This document shows positions 24,090 through 35,399 of a DNA stretch of 64,000 nucleotides, in pieces; the stretch's first letter is position 1, and each line of letters begins with the position of its first letter. The DNA is from Chamaecyparis obtusa (lineage: Eukaryota; Streptophyta; Pinopsida; Cupressales; Cupressaceae), in contig BSBK01006750.1 in NCBI GenBank assembly GCA_027943335.1, forward strand, positions 186,001 to 250,000, given 5' to 3'. The translations under genes and the position numbers were made by a program. The notes below the pieces were generated by a model, which was not told where the DNA came from, did no database searches, and saw only the letters and a list, made by a program, of their open reading frames with translations.

Positions 24090-24640
24090 CAGATAGACTA
24101 TAGTAGCTGTACTTTGATGGAGGATGCTCTAAGTAAGGCTTAGGAACTAGTGTTTTACTTATATCCCCATCAGGTACTACTTTTTAGTACTCATTTCTAT
24201 TAACTTTCCAATGCACAAATAATATTTCTGAATATGAGGCTTTGATACTTGGATTAGATATTGCAATAAAACATGGTATAAAATATTTAAAAGTTTATGG
24301 AGATTCCCATGTTATTCATTTCTCATATTAGATCACAATATGCTGCAAAGGATGTAAGATTTAAATTATATAAATATGTTATCTAGGATAGGATTAAATT
24401 CTTTGATGCTTTCAATATTATTTAGGTGGAAAGATCAAAAAATATCATGGCAGACTTCCTTGCAAATGTTGCATTGAAAAACAATGATGCTACCCTAACT
24501 GGTGTGTCAAAGTTCTAAATAAAGAGTAGACCTGTTATGCCTAATTATGTTTTCAATTGGAAAGTCTTTGAAGATGACATTGACATATTAAGGTTCATTC
24601 AAGGTTTGGATCAATATGATGGTCATCAAATTTATTTTGA
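24090..24640 (+). pseudogene. RNase H-like domain between protease and RT (gypsy E)
   Basis: A domain of the archaeal/plant-type RNase H pattern: YFDGGCSK near 24108-24130, NISEYEALILGLDIAIKHG near 24225-24280, VYGDSHVI near 24295-24318, and ERSKNIMADFLANVALK near 24430-24480. These give the D, E, D and D positions of the catalytic set. Several stops interrupt it. Its place upstream of RT is unusual; the dual-RNase-H Tat elements I know of carry the extra domain after RT. Gypsy B has it in the same place. Confidence 0.65.
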
Positions 24641-24740
24641 TGCTTATTAAGAAGTTGTTGATGGAAAAAATTGTGTCATGGGAAATGAAGTTGTACAACT
24701 ACCTTCCAACCACATCCCCAAGGATGCTTAGCTAGAAGGA

Positions 24741-26595
24741 ATGTTAAAAATAAATGACAATCATATGTCTAAGAAATCCAATGCTAAGGTGGATGATCTA
24801 GAAGAAATAAACCTAGGATCAGAAACATCTCCACAACTAGTATACATTGGGAAAGGACTCAATAAGGAGGTGAGAATAAATCTAATAAGATTTCTAAAAA
24901 GATACAAATATGTCTTTTCTTGGCCATATGATGATCTCAAAGCCTATAGGGAAAACCTATTCTAGCATGAAATCCCTTTGAAAGAAGATGCCAAGCCTTT
25001 TAGACAAAAACAAAGGCCTATTAATCCCTTGTTAGCTACCAAAATGCAAATAGAGTTGACCAAGTTAATGGATGTAGTTATTATTGAGCCCATAAGACAT
25101 TCATCTTGGGTTTAAAACCTAGTCCTAGTCAGAAAAAAGAATAGTGACACAAGGTTGTGTGTAGACTTCATTAATTTAAATGTTGCTTCACTAAAAGACA
25201 ACTACAAATTGCCAAATATGGAGGCTATGCTCCATAAAGTGACTAGTTGTGATTTATTATCTATGATGGATGGATTCTCAGGGTATAACTAGGTGGTGGG
25301 AAAATAATTAGAGTAGTTCAAGACAACATTCACTACTCCTTGGGAAACATATGTGTATGTCCAGATGCCTTTCGGTTTAAAAAATGCTATAGAAACTTTT
25401 CAAAGGGAATTGGATGTAGTATTTAAAGACCTTATTAATGTTCTCATGGTAGTATATCAAGATGACCTAACTGCACATTCAAAAAGGGAAAAGGATCATT
25501 GCAATCACCTAGAGAAAGTTCTGAATAAAGCTCTAGAGTATGGTATCTCTTTAAACCCTAAGAAATGCCATGTTTTTGTCACTGAGGGAAATCTACTAGG
25601 GCATATAGTGTCCAAAGAAGGAGTAAGGATTGATCTTGAAATATTTGAAGCCATTAAGAAGATCCCTACTCCTAAAAACCTTAGAGGTGTCCAGTCTTTC
25701 CTTGCACAAATTAACTTTGTCAGAAGATTCGTTGCCAACTTTGCATAATTGGTCAAGCCTATTGTCAAGCTGCTAAAAAAGGATGTGAAGTTTGAATGGA
25801 GTCAAGAAGAAAGAGAGGCCTTTGAAAAATTTAAACAAACAATCCAAGAGGCACCTATCTTGGTATCCCATGATTACTCTAATCCCTTTCCTCTATTCTC
25901 CTTTTCATATTTTCACACCATTACAAAAATTTTGTTACCAAAGGATAAGGAAGGATTTGAGCATCCTATTTCTTTCTTTAGCAAATCACTACAGTCATCA
26001 GAGCTGAACTATGAGCTAATGGAAAAAAAGGCCTATGCTTTGGTAAAAAAAGTCAAAGTATTTAGAATTTAGCTAGTTTGTACAAAGGTAAATGCATATG
26101 TTCCTCATGCTACGGTCAAAGATATTCTAGTACAAAGTGAGGTCACAAGAAAAAGATGCAAGTGGATTAACAGAATCCAAGAATTTGATTTGGAGCTTAA
26201 CATCACTAAGCTTGTTAGAGGTCTAGGACTTGCAAATTTAATGACAGAAGAAAATATGGACCTGATTCAAGTCAATAATGTTGACATGAATGAAGGAACT
26301 ATCACTAGCATTGAGATGCAGCCCTAGTATATCGATATTGTATTTTTTTTCAAAAATGCTAGTTACCCAAAAGGCCTAAATGAAAATCTAAGGAGAAGAC
26401 TTAAGTTGAAAACCCAAAGGTACATATTGTTACAAGGTGACTTGTATTGGAAAGATAATGATGGGATCTTGCTCTTATGTCTTGATAAAGGGTAGTCTGA
26501 GAGAGTTCTAAGAGAAATACATTCTAGGCTATGTGGAGGGCATCATTCTGCCAAGGCAACTGCTCACAAAATTTTGAGAGCTGGGTATTAATGGC
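24741..26595 (+). pseudogene. Gypsy E reverse transcriptase, degenerate RNase H, start of integrase
   Basis: RT begins near YIGKGLNKEVRINLIRFLKR (24845-24900). It continues with RLCVDFINLNVASLKDNYKL, MPFGLKNAIETFQREL (25365-25412), and the catalytic loop as VYQDDLTAHS (25453-25482), a Q in the YxDD box. LEYGISLNPKKCHVF follows. The RNase H after RT keeps HPISFFSKSLQSSELNYE but has FPLFSFSYFHTI where a DAS-type catalytic aspartate is expected. The frame then reaches the integrase zinc region (LCGGHHSAKATAHKILRAGY near 26530-26590) and stops abruptly. Integrase core and 3' LTR are lost. Confidence 0.82.
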
Positions 26596-26783
26596 CTGTA
26601 ATAATTTTGACGTGAAATTATTGAGTTTGTAACTCATCTTTTACTCATCATATCCCATAGGCCCTTATTGTGGGAGACAACAAGATGCATGATAATCATT
26701 CTTAAATTCTATTTGAAGTTATTCAAAGCACTAACATCTCTATTGAGGGCTAAAATCTTGGTTCTCATGACTTATTCAAAGCA
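26596..26783. other. Unassigned junction between gypsy E and copia A
   Basis: No domain is visible. A 19-base word (TTATTCAAAGCACTAACAT) occurs at 26719-26737 and 26773-26791, the second copy overlapping the end of copia A. It may mark a deletion or repair junction. Confidence 0.45.
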
Positions 26784-26954
26784 CTAACATTTCTTTGACT
26801 TAGCTTCCAGCTTGGTTCTATTTTCAGAATCTATATGTGAAAATACTTCACAACCAAAGGTTTTGAGAAAAGAATAACTCACCTTCTTATAAGTCCATGC
26901 TTCCTCTAGAATGCCACAACCCAAAGGAGTAGAGGGACTTCTATTGATTAAATA
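26784..26954 (-). pseudogene. Copia A integrase C-terminal fragment
   Basis: On the minus strand it reads INRSPSTPLGCGILEEAW, then SYSFLKTFGCEVFSHI, ENRTKLEAKSKKC, the conserved copia integrase C-terminal region. It is interrupted on its right by element D and continues at 29858. It ends at about 26790 before the VGY block, so copia A is truncated here. Confidence 0.8.
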
Positions 26955-27436
26955 TGTAATAATTTGCCTAAGGCAAATAATAAAAGCCAAGATCTAGAAG
27001 CTCAAGAGATAGCACAAGAGAGATAGAAAAAATAATCAAATAATTGATTATAGCCAATTGAATTGAATACAAAGTAGGAGTGCCTAAATATATAGGCAAT
27101 GCAATAAAACTACATGATAAATAAATGATAAGATATCACCCACACAAGGTGGACTCACATGTCCACCAAAAGTGGATCATCCTCCATTGTACATAAAAGT
27201 ATGTGCAACATGTGCAACAATGAGAGGATGATAATGTGATAAGAGCACTAAAGGTGGATCTCACACACAAAGAGGTATGTGATGACAACTATCACACCTA
27301 AAGTGGAAATTCTCCTAACCATGTGCTAAAATGAAATACAAACTCCTAGGTGTCACAATGACAACTAATATGCAAATGCATTATCCTAAGTAAACTTAAG
27401 TAAAGTGTAATTGGTGAATATTTAATTACCCCAACA
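26955..27436 (-). repeat. 3' LTR of element D
   Basis: Plus strand TGTAATAATTTGCC at the left, ACCCCAACA at the right. It is followed by a long pyrimidine run (purine-rich on the coding strand), the plus-strand primer at 27437-27461. Confidence 0.92.
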
Positions 27437-29367
27437 CCCCCCATCCCTCCCCTCCCCTCCACTTAAGTGCAACTTAGGGGAATGCACTTAAGCTCACAAT
27501 GCAAGATGGGTCCCGGCTACTAGGCCATGTTAGGTACCCATGTACAAAATGCAAGAGCAATAGATAATGCAATCTCTCATAAAGCGGAGAAAGAGGGAAA
27601 ACCTCATGGGAAAAACCCTCCCCCCAAAAGAGAGATGAATACAAGATGCATGTATGGATGGAGTAATCAAGACCCTCCTATTATGACATACATCATACAT
27701 ATATAAAGAATCCCCCCAAAGGAAGGAAATAAGGAAGAGAGACAAGGTAGCCCCCCCTCAATGTTAAGTCTCCTGCAAAGATGGTCCAATATGTTGAAGA
27801 CCAATACTCCTCCATAGGAAGAAAATAGAGCCAATGCTACACCAAGAGTATCAAAGTGTGACAAAATCAGGTACCAATGTTGATGTAGAATGACTAATGG
27901 AATGCCCATTAAGATATGATAGAGATGAGGCATGGAGACACCTGTAAGTACCAACTGGGTACTCTCAACTGACAGGTTGGTATACTTGAACTTGTGTCGT
28001 GCATCCATTGATTGGTTGGAGCATAACTTTCAAGAACAAAGTCCCATGGTATTCCTAATCTACAAACATAGGGATTACATCAAATGTGTCATCAATGACA
28101 AGATACAAATGAAAATGTGGCACTTTATGATAATGCGTGTACAACATGGCTCATGCAAGAGCATACAATATCAAATTCAATGCAAAGCTGGAAACATGAA
28201 GAAGATGAAGCCACCAAGGATGCCCTATCAAATGTAGTTGTCCTCCTGTTGGCCTTGTGCTAGGAAGTCTTTGGGATGAAATTGGCCTCTCCCCTGACTG
28301 CCAATTGGATGACGTTGCAAAACAGGTAGATAGATGACAAAGAAATAAAATGTTCCCAATTTTACTTAATTATTTAGATTTTATTTTCCAAAACCCAAAA
28401 ATATTAAGAAAAACATTTATTAATAAACCCCAAAAAAACTTTATTAGAAAATAAAGAAAAAAACACAATTATTTTTTATTTTTTAGATTTAAAAAAATTT
28501 TATTAAAAAATTTAATAACGAAAAACATTTAAAATGTTTTATTAAAACCAAAAAAAATTATTTAAAAAAAACTTAATAAAAAAAACATAATGCAAAAGTT
28601 TTTATTTATTAAAAAAACTTAAAAAAAACATATTAAAAAACATAAATTAAAAAACTTTTTAAAAAAACTTTTATAAATTTTAAATTTTTTTTTACCCCTT
28701 TTGAGGGCCGCACTGCAGTGCGAGTACTGCACTATGCAGTGCTAGTACTGCATTGCAGTGTGGGTACTGTACTGTGTAGTGCTACTATATCACTGTAGTG
28801 TGGGTACCTCACTGCACACTGCACAATGCAATATTGCACTGTGGTGCGGGCAAAAAAAAAATTGTGAAAGTTTTTTTTTTTTAAAAACGAAAACCAAAAA
28901 CCCCTTTTAAATTTTTAGTTTTAATTTTAATTTTTTGATTTAAAAAAAAATGAAATGTAATAAAAAATGAAAATTATTAAAAAAATAAAATCGTTCCTTT
29001 TATGTAGTGTGTCCGTATGATAGACCAGGGAGGAGAATATTTTTTCTTAGACCAATTGTGTCGAATCTTGATAAATAAATAGTTGATTCTAAGGTTTTTG
29101 GCCACTCTCATTGCAATGGAACTGTCAGATTTGGCCCAAAGGCCTTAGGGGTCCGATTTGCAAAAAAAATTTGCCTCAAATTTGACTTTTGCCCAATATA
29201 GGCAAATTTATAGTCAAAATTTATGGAAATAGCCACCCGGATGCAATGGTGAGGTTTGATCTTGCTTAAAATGCTCTTACAAAATATTGATCCCAGATTT
29301 GTTTCGTGGCTCTCCAAAAGTTGAAGTAATCAATCGCTCTCCAATGGCTATGCACTGAAGACTCCTT
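27437..29367 (-). other. Interior of element D
   Basis: Non-coding. From its 5' side: C-like leader, AT-rich segment, a CAGTG-type short repeat array (28709-28851), an A/T homopolymer-rich tract (28370-28700), the TATAAAGTGCC-type box, then a 3' region with oligo-G runs near 27460, 27610, 27710 and 27750 (C runs on the plus strand). Small open frames have no domain. Confidence 0.75.
28709..28851. repeat. CACTGCAGTG-type short tandem array
   Basis: About six degenerate units of 19-21 bases of the type CACTGCAGTGYGGGTACTG. Several contain a perfect or near-perfect palindrome such as CACTGCAGTG at 28711-28720. The array is flanked by A/T homopolymers and could fold into many alternative hairpins. 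Confidence 0.7.
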
Positions 29368-29381
29368 TGGCTCTGATACCA
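29368..29381 (-). other. Primer binding site of D (initiator Met tRNA)
   Basis: On the minus strand TGGTATCAGAGCCA directly follows the 5' LTR. Confidence 0.92.
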
Positions 29382-29857
29382 TGTAAGAATTTGCCTAAGG
29401 CAAAGAATAAAAGCCAAGATCTAGAAGCTCAAGAGATAGCACAAGAGAGATAGGAAAAATAATCAAATAATTTATTATAGCCAATTAAATTGAATACAAA
29501 GTAGGAGTGCCTAAATATATAGGCAATGCAATAAGACTACATGATAAGAAAATGATAAGATATCACCCACACAAGGTGGAATCCCTTGTCCACCAAAGGT
29601 GGTTCATCCTTCATTGTACATAAAAGTATGTGCAACATGTGCAACAATGAGAGGATGATAATGTGCTAAGAGAACTAAAGGTGGATCTCACACACAAAGA
29701 GGTATGTGATGAAAACTATCACACCTAAAATGGAAATTATCCTAACCATGTGCTAAAATGAAATGAAAACTCCTAGGTGTCACAATGACAACTAATATGA
29801 AATACATTATTCTAAGTAAACTTAAGTGTAATTAGTGAATATTTAATTACACCAACA
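29382..29857 (-). repeat. 5' LTR of element D
   Basis: Partner of 26955-27436, six bases shorter because of a small deletion near its right end. Followed by the target-site copy AAATA. Confidence 0.92.
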
Positions 29858-30054
29858 AAATATATTGTTGTATTAACAGCCTCCGCCCACATGTTTAAGG
29901 GAAGCCCAACATGTGACCTCATACTCCTTGTGTGTTCCATTATTGTCCTATTCATGAGTTCAACCACTCTATTTTATTGTGGAGTCCTTGGTATAGTTTT
30001 ATGCCTAAGAATACCATTAGAGGAACAATAATATTTAAATTTTGTGTTGCAATA
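29858..30054 (-). pseudogene. Copia A integrase core fragment
   Basis: The minus strand gives PRTPQ, a TAA where Q is expected, then NRVVELMNRTIME and MRSHVGLPLNMWAEAVNTTI, the standard copia integrase segment after the catalytic glutamate region. The frame runs from gypsy B on the right into element D on the left, showing that both were inserted into one copia. Confidence 0.82.
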
Positions 30055-32969
30055 TGTTAGGGATTTTTCTTGAGAGTCAAACTTGGCAAGTGCAAAGCCT
30101 TGATTCTCAGTTAAAAGGTCTCCAAGTTTGCAAGAAAAGCCTAATTGATGAGGATTGGATAAGATCCTCCTTCTGCTTCGAGCTCCATAGGACTCAGGCG
30201 GGTATTGCCTACAAATAGGTTACTCTCTTTCAAGTAAACTATGGATAAGTAGATTAGGTCTTCATTGTCATGTTATTGAGTTTCTCAAAAATATTTCATG
30301 AGATGTGATTCTCAAAACAGTTGAGAATAACCTGCTGCAGAATGTGACTAATGAAACTACAAGTGAGATAACATGAACAATGGCATAAGGGTGATGAATC
30401 CTTCTTCTTTTTATGAGCCGAAACTCAAGGAAGGCTAACCTTTGATTCACTCTTTAAGGAATCAAAAACTATGGATTGTGAAACATCAGGGACAGTCCTA
30501 TTTTTTTTAGGTACATGAACATGAAATGAAATTGTATTGGTAATGATGAATTTGTGCTTGATGACAGAAAGGTGATTGTATAATAGAGACCAGACCAGTG
30601 CCTAATCCTTTGGGTAGAAGAGTCTAACATAAATCAATAGAGGAGTTTCTAGGAAATACAGTGATATGCCTTACAAACCACATACAATTTAGATAGAATA
30701 CCTTACAAACTATCTACTCAATCTAAATTTTCTATCATTAAGATCTTCACAGGTGTGTTCATTCCTTGAAATTGCATATGAGGATTTAATTCTTTCCTTG
30801 AAAGAAACTTATGCAACAATTAGATAGTTGTCTTACAACTAGTATGTTCTATATGCCTTACAAATAGAGACACACAAGAATAAACACAAAGAAAAGAGAC
30901 AGTAACAGAACCAAGATAGAAATTGTATTGTATTTCATGAAAGTGTATCAGTACATACAAGGAAAACTCTTCACTCAAAGACTCAGAATGAGAATCTGCT
31001 ATAAAAAACTTTTATTTTTTGCATTCAGCATCAAGAGAATGGAACTAGAGAGTAGAATCCCTTAGATTGCCAAAGACTGGAACCAAGAACCAAAAGCCTG
31101 AAAGACCAAAATCCTGGAGCCTCAAAAGTTTTTGAACCCTTATAAAATCGGAACTCCTACTACTTATACCACTAACTATCTTGGCATTCTCAAAGAATTC
31201 AGGATGCAACAAGCTTTGGATAGCTAGGGTTAGGGTTTCACCCACTAAACCAACCAATATCAATCAGCAATTAATTCCAGGGGAGAAAACCAAACAACCT
31301 AGACAAACAGATCTGAGACTTGATCTTCATCAATGAAAATCTACTGATTTATACCGAAGATCACGCAAACACCATGCTTATAAGTCTATTCGTACACATG
31401 CAACATGCCTCAAGCTTTACTTATGTTCATTTCATGATGGTACAGGTGTATACAATCAATCATCAAACCCTCTGGATCATCCTGCAATAGCTGGTGCCAC
31501 CAAACCAATCGAAATCGACTACTAAAACCATAAATTTTGGTACTCCCTGTTGCTGGAAACCCTCTGCAAATTTGAATTTGAATTACAACGGTCATTTCCA
31601 AGTGCTAGAAGAAAATTGACGGTTGACATTTGAATTTCAATCAACTTTATATCGGCATCATTAGATCTTCATCTTTCTCGAGCTTTATGTCTTTAGTGAA
31701 AATCGACGGCTATCGCTACACTGCTAACTTATCCATCATGCAACTTACCCTTGCAGTGTAACGACAACCAAGAGATCACACTACACTTTAACCTCTCTAC
31801 AAATCAGAGGACCCACTCACCAGTCCACCTCAGCACACCTGGACCAATGAGAAACTACCAAATCGAGTACACGTAGTAGTGGACCCGCCTTATTTTATCG
31901 CTTCTGAAAAAGGTGAAATCGATGGTTGGCGCATAATTTCAAACCTCTGACACATCTCATAAGAAATTACCCCTACTATTGATTTACTGCAAGTGTCATG
32001 ACCCTCTGACAAGTCAAAAATTCAAGTCCCACTGACAACTACCAACGTATTACATTTGGATCAACTAGGGAAGAGTATGTCATCACTACGTGGCATTCTA
32101 GACCCACCTCAGACCCTTCTGACAAATCCCTATCACCATCCACGTTAACCAATGAGAAAATGCCACTTCAACATAGCTAGCAGTGGGCCCATAGAGGAGC
32201 ATTATATCATCTAGAAAATTAGATGGCTAGCATAAGTTCACATGGGGTCAAAAGATTCCATGCACTTTTATGCCAACTGTCGATCTTGAATCTCCTGCAG
32301 ATGCCACGAAAGCTTGACCCCACCCTACCGTATAAGCCACTTTACCAAATCAAAACCTACCACATTGCAAAGAGTTGACAAGCGGGCCCCAACTTTTTCT
32401 TCACTCACAGGTCCCTCTGACAACTCTTCCATATCATCATTTCATTCGGCCAATGAGGAACCACCATTTGTACCTTCCTGGGAGTGGACCCATCTGCAAA
32501 GAAAGGCTACGTCATAAAAGAGAATCAACGGTTGTCATGAAAGTGCATGCCTTTGACACATCCTTCATGAAAACATGACAACCATTGGATCAAGATGTTG
32601 TCAGGAGACCAGGCCCAAGAAATATTAAGCTGGAACATTAGGGAAAAATAAAGCGCAGGACCTAGGAAAATTTAATTCGCCAGGCAATAGAAACTTAGGA
32701 AAAATGAAACGGCGACACCGACATAAAACCTAACCACATAACAAATGAAGTGGTCATCACAATTTTAGCACATGGTTATTTTAGGACTTTAGTGAGCAGA
32801 AAAAAGGTAATGCTTAAATAAGACCTAGCTGGGGTAAGTTAGGTTTTTCACTATGCAACGGCTACATTTTTCTTTTTTTTTAGCCTAGGGTTTAGCCAGA
32901 AACTAGGAAAATGATTGTAGAGATTAGAAGAAAATTGGTAAAGCCATGAAAAATTTGTAGGTGCCAATA
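30055..32969 (-). repeat. 3' LTR of gypsy B
   Basis: Very long LTR with three spaced copies of a CCAATGAG...GTGGACCC module at about 303-bp intervals (CCAATGAG at 31844, 32149, 32450). The inner end reads GCCAATA, one change from the GCCAACA of the partner. No long ORF is present. Confidence 0.9.
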
Positions 32970-33142
32970 GTGGCTCTATTTGAGGATGTTGAAATGTAAG
33001 TTTTAATAAGAACCACAAGACTCTGGGATGTAGACCAAAAACCACTTCTAACCTAAAATAAGGAAGGAAACACACAACCTGAAAGGAAACCAACCTATAC
33101 AGAAATTTACAAAGTATTTACACATGCATGAGAATCAAAAAC
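32970..33142 (-). other. Short 3' UTR of gypsy B
   Basis: Lies between the integrase stop and the 3' LTR. I do not see a convincing polypurine tract; the bases abutting the LTR (AAATAGAGCCAC on the coding strand) are only weakly purine-rich. Confidence 0.5.
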
Positions 33143-34882
33143 TTAACTAAAGAAGGGCTTCAAGAATTTCCCATGCACCGGCAATTCAAAGACCTCACCA
33201 TCCATGTTCCTCAATAAGTAGGATTCTTTCCCATAACAGTCATAGATCACAAAAGGACCAAGCCACAATGACTCAAATTTTTTGTGCTTCCCTTTATCCT
33301 CTACCCTTACATTCCATTGCAGCACTAAATCATCATCTTTGAATTTCCTGGTAGTTTCTCTCTTGTCAAACAGGTACTTCATCTTCTATTGCAACTTGAT
33401 ATTGCTTTGATTCTCTTTTCTCAGTTCATCTAACTCAGTCAGTTGCATAATTCTATTCTGCATTAGCTCTGTGACATCTAATTCTTCATCCTGAATACAC
33501 TGATAAATTGGGATTAGATTGTTTATGGGTAGCCTTGACTGCAAATCATACAAAAGCTCAAAAGGAGACTTTCCAGTGGCTCTCTTCACTGTAATCCTAT
33601 CTGCCCATAAAACCAGTCTCAACTTGGAATGTCAAGCTCTCTTATTCTTTTCAAGTGTCTTCTTCAATATTGTCAGGATACTTTTATTGCTAGACTCGGC
33701 CTGTCCATTTGCTTGAGGATGATAAGGAGATGAATAGGAAGTCATGATTCCATTGTCTTTGCAAAACTCCTTAAACTCATTTGATCTAAAACACATTACA
33801 TTATCTGTAATCAAGTCCACAGGAACACCAAATCTAGTCAAAATATTGTCAAGCAAGAAATCAATCACCACTTTACTTGTTGCCTTCTTTGTAGGAATAG
33901 CCTCTATCCACTTTGTAAAATAATCGATTGTAACAAGTATATAATTATGTCCTCCACTAGATTTCTCAGTAAACTCACCTATGAAGTCCATGCCCCACAT
34001 GGAAAATGGTGCTTCAACAGCTATTGGGTTCAATGACAGTGCTCCTAAGCACTTTAATTTTGAAGCAAACCTCTGACAAGCTTCACATTTCCTAACATAC
34101 TGGAATGAATCTTTAAACAATGTAGGCCAAAAATAACCTGTCCTTAGGATCTTGTGAGCAGTAGTCTTTGCTGAATAGTGACCTCCACAAACACTAGCAT
34201 GCATTTCATTTAAGACCTTTTCTGCCTGATATCTGTCAAGACAAAACAGTAAGACTCCATCTCTATTTTTCCAATACAAGTCTCCTTGTATCAATGTATA
34301 CCTCTGAGCTTGAAATCTTAGGGATGTCCTTTGGTTATCTGTCATATGCTCTGGGCATCTATCATTTTTTATGAAATATACAATATCAACATATTCTGGT
34401 TGCAATTCAATACTTGTAACTATCATATATGGAGTCCCTTCATTATTAACTTGGACTAGGTCCATATTTTCTTTAGTCATCACTTTTGCCAGGCCTTGTC
34501 CTCTCACAAGCTTAGTGATATGAATTTCTAAATTAAATTCTTGAACTCTAGTAATCCACTTGCATCTCTTACCAGTAACTTCAGATTGAGTAAGGACATC
34601 CTTAACTACTGCATGTGGGACATATGCAATAACCTTTTCACAAACCAAATAAGGTCTGAAAGACTTCACTAATTTTACCAGTGCATATGCCTACTTCTCC
34701 ATCATCTCATAATTCAACTTAGCAGCCTGCAAGGATTTACTAAAAAATGCAATTGGATGTTCAAAACCCTCATTGTCCTTTTGCAATAAAACAACAACAA
34801 TGGTGTGAAATGATATAAAAGAGAACAATGAAAAAGGCTCAGTATAATCAGGAGACTTGAGCATAGGTGCTTTTTGGACTAC
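33143..34882 (-). pseudogene. Gypsy B integrase and end of RNase H
   Basis: From the copia C insertion leftwards: degenerate RNase H (FSLFSFISFHTI, HPIAFFSKSLQAAKLNYE), then a 345-residue open frame (33632-34669). It carries the H2C2 zinc domain (GGHYSAKTTAHKIL, CEACQ) and a DD35E integrase with all three residues visible: GMDFIGEF, LITDN, NGQAESSN. The C-terminal domain continues to GKFLKPFFS at 33143 with VEDKGKHKKFESLWLGPFVI near the GPF/Y position. Only a few stops break it (a TGA where W is expected, TAG near 33384). It is the best preserved enzyme frame in the window. Confidence 0.9.
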
Positions 34883-34887
34883 CTCTT

Positions 34888-35385
34888 TGTTGGTGTAATT
34901 AAGTATTTACTAATTACACTTTACTTAAATTTACTTAGGATAATGCATTTGCATAATTAGTTGTCTTTGAGACACCTAGGAGTTTGCATTTCATTTTAGC
35001 ACATGGTTAGGAGAATCTCCACTTTAGGTGGTCATAGTTGTCTTCTCATACCTCTTTGTGTGTGAGATCCACCTTTAGTGCTCTTATCACATTATCACCC
35101 TAATCCAATGCACATACTTTATTGCATATTGAAGGATGATCCACCTTTTGTGGACATGTGATTCCACCATGTCTAGTTGTGATCTTATCACTTGCATATC
35201 TTCTAGATTTCTAGCATTGCCTTTATATTGAGGCATTTCTACATTATATGTAATCATTTTATTACTCATCATTTGATCATTATTGAATTCTTCATTTGAT
35301 CATATTATCTTGTCTCTCTTGTTTGTGCTATCTCTTGAGCTTCTAGATATTGGCTTGTATTCTTTGCTTTAAGAAAATTCTTACA
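34888..35385 (+). repeat. 5' LTR of copia C
   Basis: 498 bp, same family as the LTRs of element D. Contains the words GAGATCCACCTTTAGTGCTC and TTAGGAGAATCTCCACTTTA shared with D. Confidence 0.93.
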
Positions 35386-35399
35386 TGGTATTAGAGCCA
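35386..35399 (+). other. Primer binding site of copia C
   Basis: TGGTATTAGAGCCA, the initiator-Met primer site with a single C-to-T change. Confidence 0.9.

Larger units (their letters stand above)
26955..29857 (-). mobile_element. Non-autonomous LTR retrotransposon 'D'
   Basis: The LTRs are 26955-27436 and 29382-29857, reading leftwards, and belong to the same LTR family as copia C. The target duplication AAATA (26950-26954 and 29858-29862) is perfect. A perfect initiator-Met primer site precedes the right LTR on its inner side. The interior keeps the C-type leader (29110-29380), a TATAAAGTGCC-type box (near 28110-28145 on the minus strand) and the G-run 3' region (27437-27770), but has no gag or pol. 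LTR copies differ by about 24 positions in 480 by eye. It disrupts the integrase of copia A. D is best read as a deletion derivative moved by C-type proteins. Confidence 0.92.

Noticed and set aside
27667..28237. Open frames of about 100 codons on both strands in the interior of D
   Set aside because: No domain or counterpart in C or J. D has no coding requirement.
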